64,000 bases of DNA from Gammaproteobacteria bacterium LSUCC0096 (GCA_008087055.1 VIEA01000001.1:1240014-1304013); one strand, 5' to 3'. Shown: positions 1 through 9,837, counted from the first letter of the stretch. Notes: generated by a model from the letters alone, not told the origin. Made by a program: numbers and translations.

Positions 1-338
1 CCAAACCCACCATCCATGTGCAGAACTGAACCTTCTTTAGGCGATTTCGAAGCCTTAACGAATGCCCGCACTGAATTGTCTGTCATCAAGCGCTCAATCA
101 TCACTTCAATACGCCCACCAGATGCTTTTGCACCAAACAAACGTGCCGGAAATACCCGCGTATTGTTGGCCACCACCACATCTCCTTCGCGAAGCATAGA
201 AGGCAGATCAGATACATGACGATGAGATAGTGGCTGACTCGGATCAATCACCATGAGCCGACTGTCTGTTCGGTTTTCAAGCGGCTGAGTTGCAATTAGA
301 TCTTCAGGTAGCTGGTATGAAAAATCTTGACGTTTCAA
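1..338 (-). CDS. queA: QueA, tRNA preQ1(34) S-adenosylmethionine ribosyltransferase-isomerase (5' part only)
   Basis: The enzyme transfers and isomerises the ribosyl group of AdoMet onto preQ1 in tRNA, making epoxyqueuosine at the wobble base. Only the first 112 or so codons lie in the window; the gene runs off the left edge. The translation carries the family's N-terminal DFSYQLPEDLIA block, then VVANNTRVFPARLFGAK and KASGGRIEVMIER, which line up with E. coli QueA as remembered. I chose a TTG start at 338 because the protein then begins exactly where QueA proteins begin and a GAGG element lies a few bases upstream; no in-frame ATG is near. Confidence 0.9.
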   Translation of the reverse strand, partial: MKRQDFSYQLPEDLIATQPLENRTDSRLMVIDPSQPLSHRHVSDLPSMLREGDVVVANNTRVFPARLFGAKASGGRIEVMIERLMTDNSVRAFVKASKSPKEGSVLHMDGGF

Positions 339-431
339 AGGTGACCTCGCGTTGTCGAGGGCGAGAGTCTAATTTCTTTGAAAAAATAAGAAAGTGATCT
401 CGAACAAATACTTCACTTCACCACCGTAACG

Positions 432-602
432 TTAGGCATCGGATGAGTCGTTATCTAACAGCAGCTTTTCGTCTGAAATATTTTTCTGCTGTTGTGAAGG
501 CGAAAGACCGAGGTCTAACAGGATGTCCTGAGCCAACTCTTGCGCCTTTGCAACGATCGACGGATCTTCAGTTTCTAATATTTCTTCTCGAGTTCTTGGC
601 AT
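432..602 (-). CDS. Small hypothetical acidic protein, 56 aa
   Basis: I do not recognise this protein. The ORF has an ATG start with AGGTGA six bases upstream, a well-placed ribosome site, and ends in TAA. The product is acidic, with no membrane segment and no cysteine. It contains a helix-prone middle part (IVAKAQELAQDILLDLGLSP) and an Asp/Ser-rich tail. It lies between queA on the same strand and tRNA-Leu on the other. The strong ribosome site and the amphipathic helix favour a real gene, but no family or function can be given. Confidence 0.5.
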   Translation of the reverse strand: MPRTREEILETEDPSIVAKAQELAQDILLDLGLSPSQQQKNISDEKLLLDNDSSDA

Positions 603-702
603 CAACGATCACCTGATACGGCAAGCTTAGATTGCGATGATACCCATTCCTATGCGTAAACGAAAATCTCTATCCTGCGAACAGAGAAAAATTACAACTA
701 CA

Positions 703-726
703 TGATAATTAAAATAAAAATTATCA
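703..726. promoter_or_regulatory. A/T-rich inverted repeat in the 603-810 intergenic stretch
   Basis: TGATAATT is followed by 8 bases and then AATTATCA, a perfect 8-bp inverted repeat. It lies between the small ORF (minus) and the tRNA-Leu promoter (plus). It could be an operator or a weak hairpin. Apart from this, the A/T-rich stretch from 603 to 810 shows nothing I can name. Confidence 0.3.
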
Positions 727-810
727 CATATAAGTAATCATCCGAATGCTCATCTCGGTTAATAAAATCAATATCGGCCACCGATAGAGCACGTATACAG
801 CTGAAAGCAG

Positions 811-839
811 ATGACAACGAAGTCCACTTTGTTTAGTAT
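811..839 (+). promoter_or_regulatory. Sigma70-type promoter for tRNA-Leu
   Basis: ATGACA at 811-816 and TAGTAT at 834-839 are separated by 17 bases. A G/C-rich stretch follows directly, resembling the discriminator of stringently controlled stable-RNA promoters. Transcription would begin near 846, just upstream of the mature tRNA. Confidence 0.5.
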
Positions 840-851
840 TCGCGTCCCGTT

Positions 852-938
852 GCCGAAGTGGTGGAACTGGTAGACACGACGGATTCAAAATCCGTTGCCT
901 TTGCGGGCTTGGGGGTTCGAGTCCCCCCTTCGGTACCA
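852..938 (+). tRNA. tRNA-Leu (anticodon CAA, reads UUG)
   Basis: The 87-nt sequence folds as a class II tRNA with a long variable arm and an encoded CCA end. The anticodon stem ACGGA/TCCGT closes a loop TTCAAAA, giving anticodon CAA. The T arm is GGGGG-TTCGAGT-CCCCC. The acceptor stem pairs GCCGAAG with CTTCGGT, so the first pair is G1-U72 rather than G-C. The next gene starts 19 nt after the CCA, so co-transcription is possible. Confidence 0.96.
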
Positions 939-957
939 ATTCTCAATCAGTCAAAAG

Positions 958-1767
958 ATGATGCCTGTGTCAAAAGTCAGCTGCTACATCATCGCGTTCA
1001 ACGAAGCCAACAAGATTCGTCCTGCGATCGAAAGCGTTATCGAATGGGCTGATGAAGTCATCCTTTGCGATTCTCACTCGACTGATGACACCGCCAAAAT
1101 TGCAGAAGAGCTCGGCGCACGCGTTGTGCAGATTGATTTCTCAGGCTTTGGCAAATTAAGGAATGAAGCGATCGCTTCCTGCCAGTTTGAATGGATCTTC
1201 TCTCTTGATTCTGACGAACGTTGCACTCCTGAAGCGCGAGACGAAATCCTGTCCATCGTGAGACGTAATGATCCAGCCGGTCCAGTGGCTTATTTCATGC
1301 CACGCAAGAACTATCTTCTTGGTCGCTGGGTTAAACATTCAGGCTGGAACCCAGACTATCGCCAGCCACAACTGTTTCGCCAAGGGCGTCTGAGTTATAC
1401 GCTCGAAGAAGTCCATGAAGGCTTTATCTGTGATGGTCCAATCGGTCATTTAACACAGCCAATTTGGCAATTCCCTTTTGAGAATCTTGAACAGATGCTT
1501 CATAAAGCGCAGCGCTATTCGACGCTTGGCGCACAAAAATTGCTACGCAAAAACAAACGTGGCGGCATGGGTCCTGCCCTAATGCATGGTCTCTCCATGT
1601 TCCTGAAAATCTATGTATTAAAAAGTGGCTGGCGCGATGGCCGTGCCGGATTTGCCATTGCGATCGGCGGATTTATCGGTGCGTTCTATAAATATGCGAA
1701 ACTAGCGGAATTACAAAACGACTGGACTGAACCAACCATGCCAAAAGTGGGCAAGCCAGACTCATGA
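958..1767 (+). CDS. Family 2 glycosyltransferase (WaaE/KdtX-like)
   Basis: This is a GT-A fold glycosyltransferase, probably acting on lipopolysaccharide core at the inner face of the inner membrane. It has the N-terminal SCYIIAFNEANKI nucleotide-binding strand, a CDSHSTDDT segment, and SLDSDE as the DXD-type metal site near residue 82. The C-terminal half resembles WaaE-type beta-glucosyltransferases, which are about 255-260 aa. An upstream in-frame ATG at 895 lies inside the tRNA and was rejected. I chose ATG at 958; ATG at 961 is equally possible because no clear ribosome site separates them. It overlaps the next gene by 4 nt. Substrate and donor are inferred only. Confidence 0.85.
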   Translation: MMPVSKVSCYIIAFNEANKIRPAIESVIEWADEVILCDSHSTDDTAKIAEELGARVVQIDFSGFGKLRNEAIASCQFEWIFSLDSDERCTPEARDEILSIVRRNDPAGPVAYFMPRKNYLLGRWVKHSGWNPDYRQPQLFRQGRLSYTLEEVHEGFICDGPIGHLTQPIWQFPFENLEQMLHKAQRYSTLGAQKLLRKNKRGGMGPALMHGLSMFLKIYVLKSGWRDGRAGFAIAIGGFIGAFYKYAKLAELQNDWTEPTMPKVGKPDS

Positions 1768-2549
1768 TCAAACACGCGACACTTGTCACAGTCGTCGCGA
1801 CCGCCGGGTTATTGTATACAGCGTTAACCCGAGAAACTGATTTAGCTGAATTCGACAGAAAAGAACTTGAAGCTCTGATCGAATCCCATCGTCCAGCACT
1901 TGAAATCAATCCAGATATCAGTGACCGCCGACAGCAATTTGCCCGGCTCATGATGGATTATGCCGAGCACGAAAATGAAAGGCTCTGGGCAGCACGCGCA
2001 TTTATTCCAGGGATTATTGAACGACAAACGAAGCAAACGAAACGCGATCCAGCCCTTGAGCTATTGATCACTCATTTTGAAATCGACCCGAACACGTCAC
2101 TCGATCATATTGAGGAAGAGTTGTATCTCAGGGTCGATGGATTACCGCCTGCGTTGGTTGCGACACAGGCTGCAATTGAATCAGCTTGGGGAGAGTCGCG
2201 GTTCGCTGTCGAGGGTAACAACTTCTTTGGCCATCAATGCTACTCCAAGGGCTGCGGTATCAAACCAAAGAACAGCAGTAACAAATCACTCGAGGTTCGA
2301 CGCTTCAATACGATCGGTGATTCAGTTGCTGCGTATTATCAAAACATCAATACCCACAAAGCCTACAAACAGTTACGACAAGTCCGGTTCGAATTACGCG
2401 CGAAGGATGAGCCTTTAACAACTAAAGCACTGATTCCGACGCTTGGTCGGTACTCCGAACTTGGGAAGCAATACTTAAAGATTCTCCGATCCGTTTTTCG
2501 CTCGGAATACATTCAGCTCGCTCAAGAAGTGGACGCCAATGGAAGTTGA
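1764..2549 (+). CDS. bax: Bax-like peptidoglycan hydrolase (glucosaminidase domain)
   Basis: The protein has an N-terminal signal or anchor (residues about 6-20) and a C-terminal glucosaminidase-type lysozyme domain. The domain is seen in AIESAWGESRFAVEGNNFFG (catalytic Glu region), a GHQCYSKGCG segment, and a SVAAYYQNINTHKAY block typical of the Bax/FlgJ-like family. It would cleave glycan strands in the periplasm. At 261 aa it is close to E. coli Bax in size. Its ATG overlaps the glycosyltransferase stop (ATGA), and the RDD gene starts inside its last codons, so the three form one operon. Confidence 0.85.
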   Translation: MIKHATLVTVVATAGLLYTALTRETDLAEFDRKELEALIESHRPALEINPDISDRRQQFARLMMDYAEHENERLWAARAFIPGIIERQTKQTKRDPALELLITHFEIDPNTSLDHIEEELYLRVDGLPPALVATQAAIESAWGESRFAVEGNNFFGHQCYSKGCGIKPKNSSNKSLEVRRFNTIGDSVAAYYQNINTHKAYKQLRQVRFELRAKDEPLTTKALIPTLGRYSELGKQYLKILRSVFRSEYIQLAQEVDANGS

Positions 2550-2964
2550 GAATGCCCCTATTTGGAAACGTCTTCTTGCACTGATTTACGACGCACTAGT
2601 TGTTACCGCGCTGATTCTGCTTTCTGGGCTCGTATCATCAGTTATAGCGCAAGGTGAAGCACCTGCATTTTTGACTCAAATGATCATCGCGTTGTCTGTT
2701 GGCGGTTACTTTTGGTGGTCATGGTCCAATGGTGGAAAAACAGCTGGTATGCGCGCCTGGCGGCTACGATTGGTCGGCATGAATGGTGAAGCAATCACCA
2801 AAGATGTCGCCTTCCGGCGACTTCTGATGTGTGTGGTCACATTGGCACCAACCGGCGTCACCTTATTCACAGGATGGCTCTCACCGATTGGCCAGACTTG
2901 GTACGACATCCTGTCAAAGACACGAGTTGTCGCCGAACCGAAGCCGTCAAAGTCAACGCAATAA
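2539..2964 (+). CDS. RDD family inner-membrane protein
   Basis: This 141-aa protein fits the RDD family: an N-terminal PIWKRLLALIYDALVVTALI segment with the typical Arg and Asp in the first membrane helix, a second helix near residues 45-62, a GGKTAGMRAWRLRLV connector, and a third helix after the conserved FRRLL. RDD proteins are small membrane proteins, some linked to Na+ or Li+ tolerance, but the function here is unknown. It overlaps the Bax gene by 11 nt and converges on lptG, with a 12-nt overlap at the 3' ends. Confidence 0.85.
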   Translation: MEVENAPIWKRLLALIYDALVVTALILLSGLVSSVIAQGEAPAFLTQMIIALSVGGYFWWSWSNGGKTAGMRAWRLRLVGMNGEAITKDVAFRRLLMCVVTLAPTGVTLFTGWLSPIGQTWYDILSKTRVVAEPKPSKSTQ

Positions 2965-3990
2965 ACGTGGCGTCAGTAAGAGTGGAATCAAAAGCGGCAG
3001 GATAATCGCAAGTGATGGGTGCCCACCTGCGAGGAACACGGCAGGCGATGCCATGTCCATCGCGTATTTAAATACCAAACCGATCAACACCGCCAAAAAG
3101 ACCCGTGTCGACATCCCGAGTGCGCGCATCGAGCCAAACGCCGTTGCCGAAGCTAATAGTGCGAGCGCAACAAGCGTGATGGGTAATAAGAGTCGTTGCC
3201 AAAAGAGCTGGCTGTGCGCGCGAGCGTTTAGGCCCTCATCTGTGAGGTAGGTCGCAGCATCCCACAGCTCACTTAAAGACAACGCATCTGGATTCTGCAC
3301 CAACCACCTGACTTGGCGTTCGGTTAACTTGGTTTCTTGGCGGACGCCGACTGTTTGATCCACGATCTGATCACCGTCAAAGGTCAAGACTCGAGCTTCA
3401 GACAACGCAACTTCATTGCCATCAAAGGACACATCTCGAGATTGAGTGAGACGTGCGATTTCGTCGCGGCCGTCGGCCATTTCAATTTGTTTCCACAACC
3501 TAACTTTGCCATCAGGTGCTCCCTCAACAAAAAGATAGCGCCCTGATTCTCGAGTCCAGACGGAGTCTTTCACACCACCTGAGACATTGGCATCTTTCAA
3601 AGCTTGGCTGAAACGCTCGGCCTCCGGCATCCCATATTCAGCAATCACGATCGAGCCGACTAAAATAGGTGACAGCACCAAAACAATTTTGAAAAAGATT
3701 TGCCGGATACTGAGTCCCGCAGCACGTAAAATGGTGAGTTCACTCGATTGCGCGAGTCCGCCGAGACCTGCTGCCACAGCGATCAAAACCATCAATGGCA
3801 AATCCAAATACAGTCGCCGCGGCATCCCGGAAATTGAAACCAAACCGATCTCATCGGCGGTGTAGTTGGTGTGGGGAAGCTTGGCTTCATCCAGCACGCG
3901 AAACACCAACTCAAGACCGAAAAACACCAAAAAAACGATCAAAAAAGAAACCCAAATTGCGCGCGCTAATAGCCAAGTGGAACGACTCAT
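2953..3990 (-). CDS. lptG: LptG, lipopolysaccharide export permease
   Basis: LptG pairs with LptF and the LptB ATPase in the inner-membrane complex that extracts LPS and drives it along the Lpt bridge. The 345-aa translation has the YjgP/YjgQ layout: a first membrane segment at about 9-30, the SSELTILRAAGLSIRQIF coupling region, a large periplasmic jellyroll part, and three membrane segments near the C-terminus. The open frame extends to 4263, but the ATG at 3990 overlaps the lptF stop by 4 nt and matches family N-termini, so I used it. lptFG would be translated together. Confidence 0.95.
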   Translation of the reverse strand: MSRSTWLLARAIWVSFLIVFLVFFGLELVFRVLDEAKLPHTNYTADEIGLVSISGMPRRLYLDLPLMVLIAVAAGLGGLAQSSELTILRAAGLSIRQIFFKIVLVLSPILVGSIVIAEYGMPEAERFSQALKDANVSGGVKDSVWTRESGRYLFVEGAPDGKVRLWKQIEMADGRDEIARLTQSRDVSFDGNEVALSEARVLTFDGDQIVDQTVGVRQETKLTERQVRWLVQNPDALSLSELWDAATYLTDEGLNARAHSQLFWQRLLLPITLVALALLASATAFGSMRALGMSTRVFLAVLIGLVFKYAMDMASPAVFLAGGHPSLAIILPLLIPLLLTPRLLR

Positions 3991-5057
3991 AACCACCCTC
4001 TCCCGCGCGCAAACGAGCCAAATCCGATCAACAGACTGACCGCACCAATTAAGACCAAATGCACCCAAAACAGACCAGGCCATGGAGCCCACTGACCCAG
4101 AGTAATCGCCTTCTGTGCAAACGACAGCGCTGTGATGTAGCCAAACTGAATCAAGATGATCGGAATAACCCAAATAAATCGGCTTTGCCTTGGCGATCCA
4201 CGACCCATCAAGAATGCCCAAGGCAACATCAAAAGACACACGATCGGTAACGACACTCGCCATGAGGCAATGGCGAGCTCGGGTGCCTTACCCGATGCAA
4301 TAAGAGCCTCAGTCGATTTGGTATCCAGAGAATCTGGTCGGTTCTCAGTCTCGGGATTTAAGCGAATCAGATAGCGATCAAATTTTGAGATTTCCCAATC
4401 AAGCTGAGTCTCAGTTCCGATGTGACGATAACCATCAAAGAGTACCAAATACTTTTCGCCTTCGTTCAGTTCCTGACGCGCTGTCTTTCCAGTCAAAAAG
4501 ACTTCGGTATTTTTCTGCTTGGATGGCTCAACGATAAAGACATCAATCAATGACTCACGATCATCAGAGATCGCTTCTGCATAAATGAGGCGGCCTGACT
4601 TATCTGTTTGAAATCGACCAGGGACGACCGTATCGAACACAGTAAGGTTTTCTTTGGCAACAACTTGACGATCGAGTTCTCGAGCGACCTCTGGCGACAG
4701 CACCATCGACAACCAGCCAACAAGGAGTGCCACGAGCATCGCGGGCACCAACACAATTCCGAAGAGACGACGATTGGAATAGCCAGCCGCTCTCAGAATC
4801 GTCAACTCTGATTCTTGGTTCATGCGCCCCATCACTAAAAGCACTGAGAGCGTGAGCGCAAGTGGCAGGATGAGTTCTAATGACGATGGGATTCGCCAAA
4901 GAATCATTGTAAGCATCAATTCGACAGACAATTCTCCGTTGGCTGCTTTTTCCAAGAACTGGATAAATCGACCACTCAACACTACTAATAGGAGAATGAG
5001 GGAAACACCCGCGGTGGTTTCCAGAATCTCGCGACTGAAGTACCTCAGAATGATCAA
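3987..5057 (-). CDS. lptF: LptF, lipopolysaccharide export permease
   Basis: LptF is the partner permease of LptG in LPS transport. The protein shows the LIILRYFSREIL N-terminus, the ESELTILRAAGYSNRRLF cytoplasmic coupling motif, a periplasmic beta-rich domain and C-terminal helices. The frame stays open to a GTG at 5099, but that start would leave 2 nt to the divergent pepA start. TTG at 5057 (with AGGG upstream) aligns with E. coli LptF, which begins MIIIRYL, so I prefer it. The result is 356 aa. GTG 5099 remains an alternative. Confidence 0.9.
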   Translation of the reverse strand: MIILRYFSREILETTAGVSLILLLVVLSGRFIQFLEKAANGELSVELMLTMILWRIPSSLELILPLALTLSVLLVMGRMNQESELTILRAAGYSNRRLFGIVLVPAMLVALLVGWLSMVLSPEVARELDRQVVAKENLTVFDTVVPGRFQTDKSGRLIYAEAISDDRESLIDVFIVEPSKQKNTEVFLTGKTARQELNEGEKYLVLFDGYRHIGTETQLDWEISKFDRYLIRLNPETENRPDSLDTKSTEALIASGKAPELAIASWRVSLPIVCLLMLPWAFLMGRGSPRQSRFIWVIPIILIQFGYITALSFAQKAITLGQWAPWPGLFWVHLVLIGAVSLLIGFGSFARGRGWL

Positions 5058-5101
5058 ATGCCCTACACTTCCATGCTTAACGAAAATTAAAGGAGTCACC
5101 C

Positions 5102-6556
5102 ATGGAGATCAGCATCATTTCAACTTCTCTCACCGAACTTCAAACTGAATGTTTGGTCGTTGGCGTCTCCGAAGACGACAGTGTAGTTGGAAGCAGCGCG
5201 GAACTCGACACACTGATCTCAGATTTAATCGATTCAGGTGACTTCAAGCCCAAAGCGGGATCACAAATTACACTCAGAAACCCTCAAGGTCTTGGTGCCA
5301 AGCGTCTGGTCCTTGTTGGAGTTGGCAAAGCCGATTCATTCGATGCGCTCGCGCAAAACGATGCATTTGTCGGTCTCGGTAAAACGCTCAAAGGATTACC
5401 GATCACTGAGGCAACAATTGATGTGGCATCACTGAGTCGTGGTGATCAAGGGACGCAAGAGCGTCTGGGATATGGTCTTGTTTGGGCTGACTATGAATAC
5501 ACCACAACGAAACCAAAGCCTGCTGATGCTGATTCAAAGGTCTTGGAGACGCTCAAGCTTGTCGGAGAAGACTCGGATAAGGAACATGTCACCACCGGTA
5601 TGACTATCGGACACGGTGCGAATCTGACACGTGAACTCGGTAATCTTCCAGGGAATACCTGTACACCACGTTATCTTGCTGATCAGGCGGTCCATCTGGC
5701 TGATCGTTATAGCAAATTATCATGTGAAGTCTTTGATGAAGACACACTCGAAGAGATCGGCATGCATTGCTTACTTTCGGTTTCACGCGGCAGTGAGGAA
5801 CCGGCACGCTTCATCATCTTAAATTACCAAGGTGCGAAAGACCCGAACGCCAAACCTAAGGTGTTGGTTGGTAAAGGCGTCACCTTCGATACTGGCGGCA
5901 TCAGCTTGAAGCCAGGTGCGGGTATGGATGAAATGAAATTCGACATGTGTGGTGCAGCAACTGTTATGGGCTGCATGCAGAGCATTTGTGAAATGGGGCT
6001 TGAAGCCAACGTCATTGGGGTCATTGCAGCTGTTGAAAATATGCCATCAGGCCGTGCAACCAAGCCTGGTGACGTGGTCAAAACATTGGCTGGAAAAACA
6101 GTTGAGATCTTAAACACCGACGCCGAAGGCCGTCTTGTCCTCTGTGATGCACTCACCTACGTCGAACGATTTAATCCTGAAGCTGTGGTGGATATTGCAA
6201 CCCTCACAGGAGCCTGCTTGGTTGCGCTTGGGAAACATAACACAGGACTTTTGAGTACCGATGATGCATTGGCTGATGAACTCTTTGCGATCGGTAAAGC
6301 CTCGGGCGATCCATGCTGGAGACTCCCGATTGAAGCGCCTTATCAAAAGTTATTGGATTCGAATTTCGCAGATATCGCCAACATCGGTGGGCGTGATGCG
6401 GGAACCATTACAGCAGCGTGTTTCTTATCACGGTTTACTGAAAACTATCGGTGGGCACATTTGGATATCGCAGGCACTGCATGGTTCAGTGGCGGTAAAG
6501 CAAAAGGTGCCTCAGGACGTCCGGTTCCATTATTGGTGAACTGGCTCAGAGCGTGA
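5102..6556 (+). CDS. pepA: Leucyl aminopeptidase PepA (M17)
   Basis: This cytosolic dizinc aminopeptidase releases N-terminal residues from peptides. In Escherichia coli PepA is also a DNA-binding accessory factor. The C-terminal catalytic domain carries VGKGVTFDTGGISLKP with the ligand and active-site Lys/Asp, the FDMCGAATVMG segment, and the family signature NTDAEGRL near residues 341-348. Length is 484 aa, normal for the family. The ATG is preceded by AAAGGAG. It is divergent from lptF, and its stop overlaps the holC start. The same pepA-holC-valS order is common in gammaproteobacteria. Confidence 0.95.
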   Translation: MEISIISTSLTELQTECLVVGVSEDDSVVGSSAELDTLISDLIDSGDFKPKAGSQITLRNPQGLGAKRLVLVGVGKADSFDALAQNDAFVGLGKTLKGLPITEATIDVASLSRGDQGTQERLGYGLVWADYEYTTTKPKPADADSKVLETLKLVGEDSDKEHVTTGMTIGHGANLTRELGNLPGNTCTPRYLADQAVHLADRYSKLSCEVFDEDTLEEIGMHCLLSVSRGSEEPARFIILNYQGAKDPNAKPKVLVGKGVTFDTGGISLKPGAGMDEMKFDMCGAATVMGCMQSICEMGLEANVIGVIAAVENMPSGRATKPGDVVKTLAGKTVEILNTDAEGRLVLCDALTYVERFNPEAVVDIATLTGACLVALGKHNTGLLSTDDALADELFAIGKASGDPCWRLPIEAPYQKLLDSNFADIANIGGRDAGTITAACFLSRFTENYRWAHLDIAGTAWFSGGKAKGASGRPVPLLVNWLRA

Positions 6557-6975
6557 CCAAAGTTTCCTATTACATCTTAGGTGAGGATTCACTTGAGGCA
6601 AGGGCACGCTTTGCGGTGAAGTTTGTGCGACAATCGTTCCGAAAGGGTTTGGATGTGCACTGTCATGTCACATCGGAATCTGAGGCACACACGCTGGATC
6701 AGCTTCTGTGGGACGATGATGAAAGCTTCATCCCGCATGAAATTGATTCAGGCGATTCATCAAAAGCACCGGTTGGTATCGGCTGGCAAGACCCTCCCGA
6801 TCGTCATGGTGTATTGGTGAATTTAGGTGGTCCATTGCCTTCGTGGTTCTCACGCTTTGACCACTTAGTAGAAATTGTGGTTCAAGAACCACAGGTACTT
6901 GAAACCACGCGCGCCAACTGGAAACAATTGAAATTTGACGGCTATCCCATTACACAACACGACCTGCGTTCATGA
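6553..6975 (+). CDS. holC: DNA polymerase III chi subunit HolC
   Basis: Chi links the clamp-loader psi subunit to SSB at the replication fork. The 140-aa product has the typical N-terminus ([21 protein letters not shown]), a [16 protein letters not shown] segment, and the [10 protein letters not shown] core found in HolC proteins. It starts with GTG inside the pepA stop (GTGA) and ends overlapping the valS ATG (ATGA), so all three genes are translationally coupled. Confidence 0.93.
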   Translation: MTKVSYYILGEDSLEARARFAVKFVRQSFRKGLDVHCHVTSESEAHTLDQLLWDDDESFIPHEIDSGDSSKAPVGIGWQDPPDRHGVLVNLGGPLPSWFSRFDHLVEIVVQEPQVLETTRANWKQLKFDGYPITQHDLRS

Positions 6976-9746
6976 CTGACACTTTAGACAAAACATACGA
7001 TCCTTCGGCCATTGAGACTCGTTGGTACGAGTTCTGGGAAAATAACGGACACTTCGCGCCTTCAGGCGAAGGCTCCCCCTACTCGATCATGATTCCGCCA
7101 CCCAATGTCACCGGCTCATTACACATGGGTCACGCATTCCAAGACACCATCATGGACGCGTTGATTCGGTATCACCGGATGCTCGGTCATGACACGCTGT
7201 GGCAGGTTGGAACAGACCACGCGGGGATTGCAACGCAAATGCTGGTCGAGCGTCAGTTGCTCGCATCAGATATCTCGCGCCACGATCTTGGTCGCGAGAA
7301 ATTTTTAGAGAAAGTCTGGGAGTGGAAACACACCTCAGGCGGCATGATCACCAAACAATTGCGCCGCATGGGAGCGTCGGTTGATTGGTCTCGCGAACGC
7401 TTCACGATGGATGACGGCTGTTCAAAAGCGGTCCAAGAGGTATTCATTCGATTATTTGACGAGGGCCTAATTTATCGCGGTCAACGCTTGGTGAACTGGG
7501 ATCCTGTACTCCACACCGCGATTTCTGATTTGGAAGTCGTCAGTGAAGAGGAACAAGGATCGCTTTGGCATTTTAGATATCCACTGGCCGATGGTTCAGG
7601 CCACTTGGTTGTCGCAACCACACGTCCTGAAACTATGCTTGGGGATACAGCGGTGGCTGTTCATCCAGAGGATGAACGCTACAGCCACTTGATCGGTCAA
7701 ACCATTGCCTTGCCATTGACTGATCGAGAAATCCCAATCATCGCTGATGACTACGTGGATCCAGAATTCGGAACCGGTTGCGTCAAAATCACACCTGCGC
7801 ATGACTTTAATGACTATGCGATGGGTGAACGTCACAGTCTTCCAATGATCAGCATCTTAACCAAAGATGCCAAACTCAATGACGAGGTCCCTGAGGCCTA
7901 TCGTGGGATGGATCGGTTCGATGCACGCGCTCAAATTGTTACTGATTTGGATGCGCTGGGGCTTTTAGAGAAAATCGACCCACACACATTGAAAGTTCCA
8001 CGTGGTGACCGCTCGGGTGTGGTGATTGAGCCGCTCCTTACAGACCAGTGGTTTGTGGCTGTCGAAACGCTTGCTAAACCTGCCATTGAGGTAGTTGAGA
8101 ACGGCTCGATCCAGTTTGTTCCGAAACAGTGGGAAAATACCTACTTTGCGTGGATGCGCGATTTGAAAGACTGGTGCATCTCACGACAGCTCTGGTGGGG
8201 TCATCGAATTCCAGCATTTTATGATGAGGCAGGCACCATTTATGTTGCCGAAAATGAGGCAGCCGCGCGGGCTAAATACAATCTGGGTTCAGAAGTTCAG
8301 TTGACCCAAGACGATGATGTCTTGGACACCTGGTTCTCATCGGCTTTATGGACGTTTTCAACCCTTGGCTGGCCTGATGATACGGACGCGTTAAAGCGCT
8401 ATCACCCAACAAGTGTTCTTGTAACCGGTTTTGACATTATTTTCTTCTGGGTCGCCCGGATGATTATGATGACGCTGAAATTCACAGGCGAAGTGCCGTT
8501 TAAAACAGTCTATGTCCATGGCCTGGTACGTGATGCTGAAGGCCAGAAGATGTCTAAATCCAAAGGTAATGTTTTGGATCCAATCGATTTGATTGACGGA
8601 ATCTCATTGGATGATCTGTTAGAGAAGCGCACAGGTTCACTGATGCAACCGCAGATGCGTGAAAAGATCGCCAAAGCAACCAAACGGCAGTTCCCGGATG
8701 GATTGCAAAGCTATGGGACTGATGCGCTTCGGTTTACGTTCTGCTCGCTGGCATCCACGGGCCGAGATATCAACTTTGATGTCGGACGGATCGAAGGGTA
8801 TAGAAACTTCTGCAATAAGCTTTGGAATGCCACTCGATTTGTGATGATGAAAATCGAGGGTCACACCTTAGGTGATCTCGATGCCGCTCACATGACGGTG
8901 TTTGACCGTTGGATTCGGTCAAGCCTTCAAGCAACTGAAGCGAAAGTCGCGCAGGCAGTCGAAAGTTATCGACTCGATTTAGCGAGCCAAGCAATCTATG
9001 AATTTGTGTGGAACGAATACTGTGACTGGTATTTGGAGCTGACCAAACCGATTCTGGCAGACGGTGGAGCGAGTCTTGAAACACAAGCTGCTACCCGGCG
9101 CACCTTGGTTGGTGTGCTAGAGACTATTCTGCGTCTCGCGCATCCACTCATGCCGTATATCACAGAAGAGCTTTGGCAGCAGGTTGCACCACTCATTGGT
9201 CGTGGTGGCGATACGATTTCCAGAGCACCCTACCCTGTCAGTGATGCATCGAAGGTGGACGCTGAAGCTGAAGCGGATGTGGATTGGATGAAGTCGGTGA
9301 TTGTTGCCGTCCGTACCATCCGTGGCGAGATGAATCTGTCGCCGGGTAAAGAGATTCCAATGATGCTTGCAGGTGGAAGCAGCGACGATCGCGATCGACT
9401 GACGCGCCTTCAATCACTCATTGTGCCGCTTGCGAAACTCTCAGAGGTACAATTCTTAGATGCCAATGATCCAATTCCGGCCTCTTCCACACAACTGATC
9501 GGGAAGCTCGAAGTCCATGTTCCCATGGCAGGCCTGATTGATGTCGAAGCAGAAGTTGCGCGTCTTGAGAAACAAGTGAAAAAGCTCGAAGGTGATATCA
9601 AAGGATTGAGTGGCAAACTCAACAATCCTGGGTTCACTGATAAAGCGCCTGCTGATGTGGTTGAACGTGAGCGCGGACGCCTTTCTGAAGCAGAAGCACA
9701 GCTTGCGAAAATCACTGTCACAATTACAGAGCTCAAACAGGGATAA
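6972..9746 (+). CDS. valS: Valyl-tRNA synthetase
   Basis: This is a class I aminoacyl-tRNA synthetase that charges tRNA-Val and edits misacylated threonine. The HIGH-type motif HMGH is at about residues 51-54 and KMSKS at about 526. Between them lies the CP1 editing domain (for example [20 protein letters not shown]). The C-terminus ends in the coiled-coil arm expected of ValRS ([16 protein letters not shown]). Length is 924 aa. It is the last gene of the pepA-holC-valS operon; a strong terminator follows. Confidence 0.97.
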   Translation: MTDTLDKTYDPSAIETRWYEFWENNGHFAPSGEGSPYSIMIPPPNVTGSLHMGHAFQDTIMDALIRYHRMLGHDTLWQVGTDHAGIATQMLVERQLLASDISRHDLGREKFLEKVWEWKHTSGGMITKQLRRMGASVDWSRERFTMDDGCSKAVQEVFIRLFDEGLIYRGQRLVNWDPVLHTAISDLEVVSEEEQGSLWHFRYPLADGSGHLVVATTRPETMLGDTAVAVHPEDERYSHLIGQTIALPLTDREIPIIADDYVDPEFGTGCVKITPAHDFNDYAMGERHSLPMISILTKDAKLNDEVPEAYRGMDRFDARAQIVTDLDALGLLEKIDPHTLKVPRGDRSGVVIEPLLTDQWFVAVETLAKPAIEVVENGSIQFVPKQWENTYFAWMRDLKDWCISRQLWWGHRIPAFYDEAGTIYVAENEAAARAKYNLGSEVQLTQDDDVLDTWFSSALWTFSTLGWPDDTDALKRYHPTSVLVTGFDIIFFWVARMIMMTLKFTGEVPFKTVYVHGLVRDAEGQKMSKSKGNVLDPIDLIDGISLDDLLEKRTGSLMQPQMREKIAKATKRQFPDGLQSYGTDALRFTFCSLASTGRDINFDVGRIEGYRNFCNKLWNATRFVMMKIEGHTLGDLDAAHMTVFDRWIRSSLQATEAKVAQAVESYRLDLASQAIYEFVWNEYCDWYLELTKPILADGGASLETQAATRRTLVGVLETILRLAHPLMPYITEELWQQVAPLIGRGGDTISRAPYPVSDASKVDAEAEADVDWMKSVIVAVRTIRGEMNLSPGKEIPMMLAGGSSDDRDRLTRLQSLIVPLAKLSEVQFLDANDPIPASSTQLIGKLEVHVPMAGLIDVEAEVARLEKQVKKLEGDIKGLSGKLNNPGFTDKAPADVVERERGRLSEAEAQLAKITVTITELKQG

Positions 9747-9817
9747 AAACGGACAACAATCGAAATCAAAATCGTGTGTTCAATGAAAAAAATCTATCGA
9801 AAAAATTGATTCATAAT

Positions 9818-9826
9818 TTATCCACA
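9818..9826 (+). promoter_or_regulatory. DnaA box 1 (TTATCCACA)
   Basis: This is an exact match to the high-affinity DnaA 9-mer, upstream of nrdAB. A second identical copy in the same orientation starts 75 bp downstream. In E. coli the nrdAB promoter is known to carry two DnaA boxes that couple dNTP synthesis to replication. Confidence 0.6.
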
Positions 9827-9837
9827 GCCTGACAAAA

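Noticed and set aside
724-1052. ORFs across the tRNA-Leu gene on both strands, including the upstream ATG at 895 of the glycosyltransferase frame
   Set aside because: The region is a complete tRNA. The glycosyltransferase domain begins at the ATGs at 958-961.
3991-4263. N-terminal extension of the lptG frame to 436 aa
   Set aside because: The extra part lies antisense-free but inside lptF coding sequence in another frame and has no LptG character; ATG 3990 gives the usual start and an ATGA overlap.
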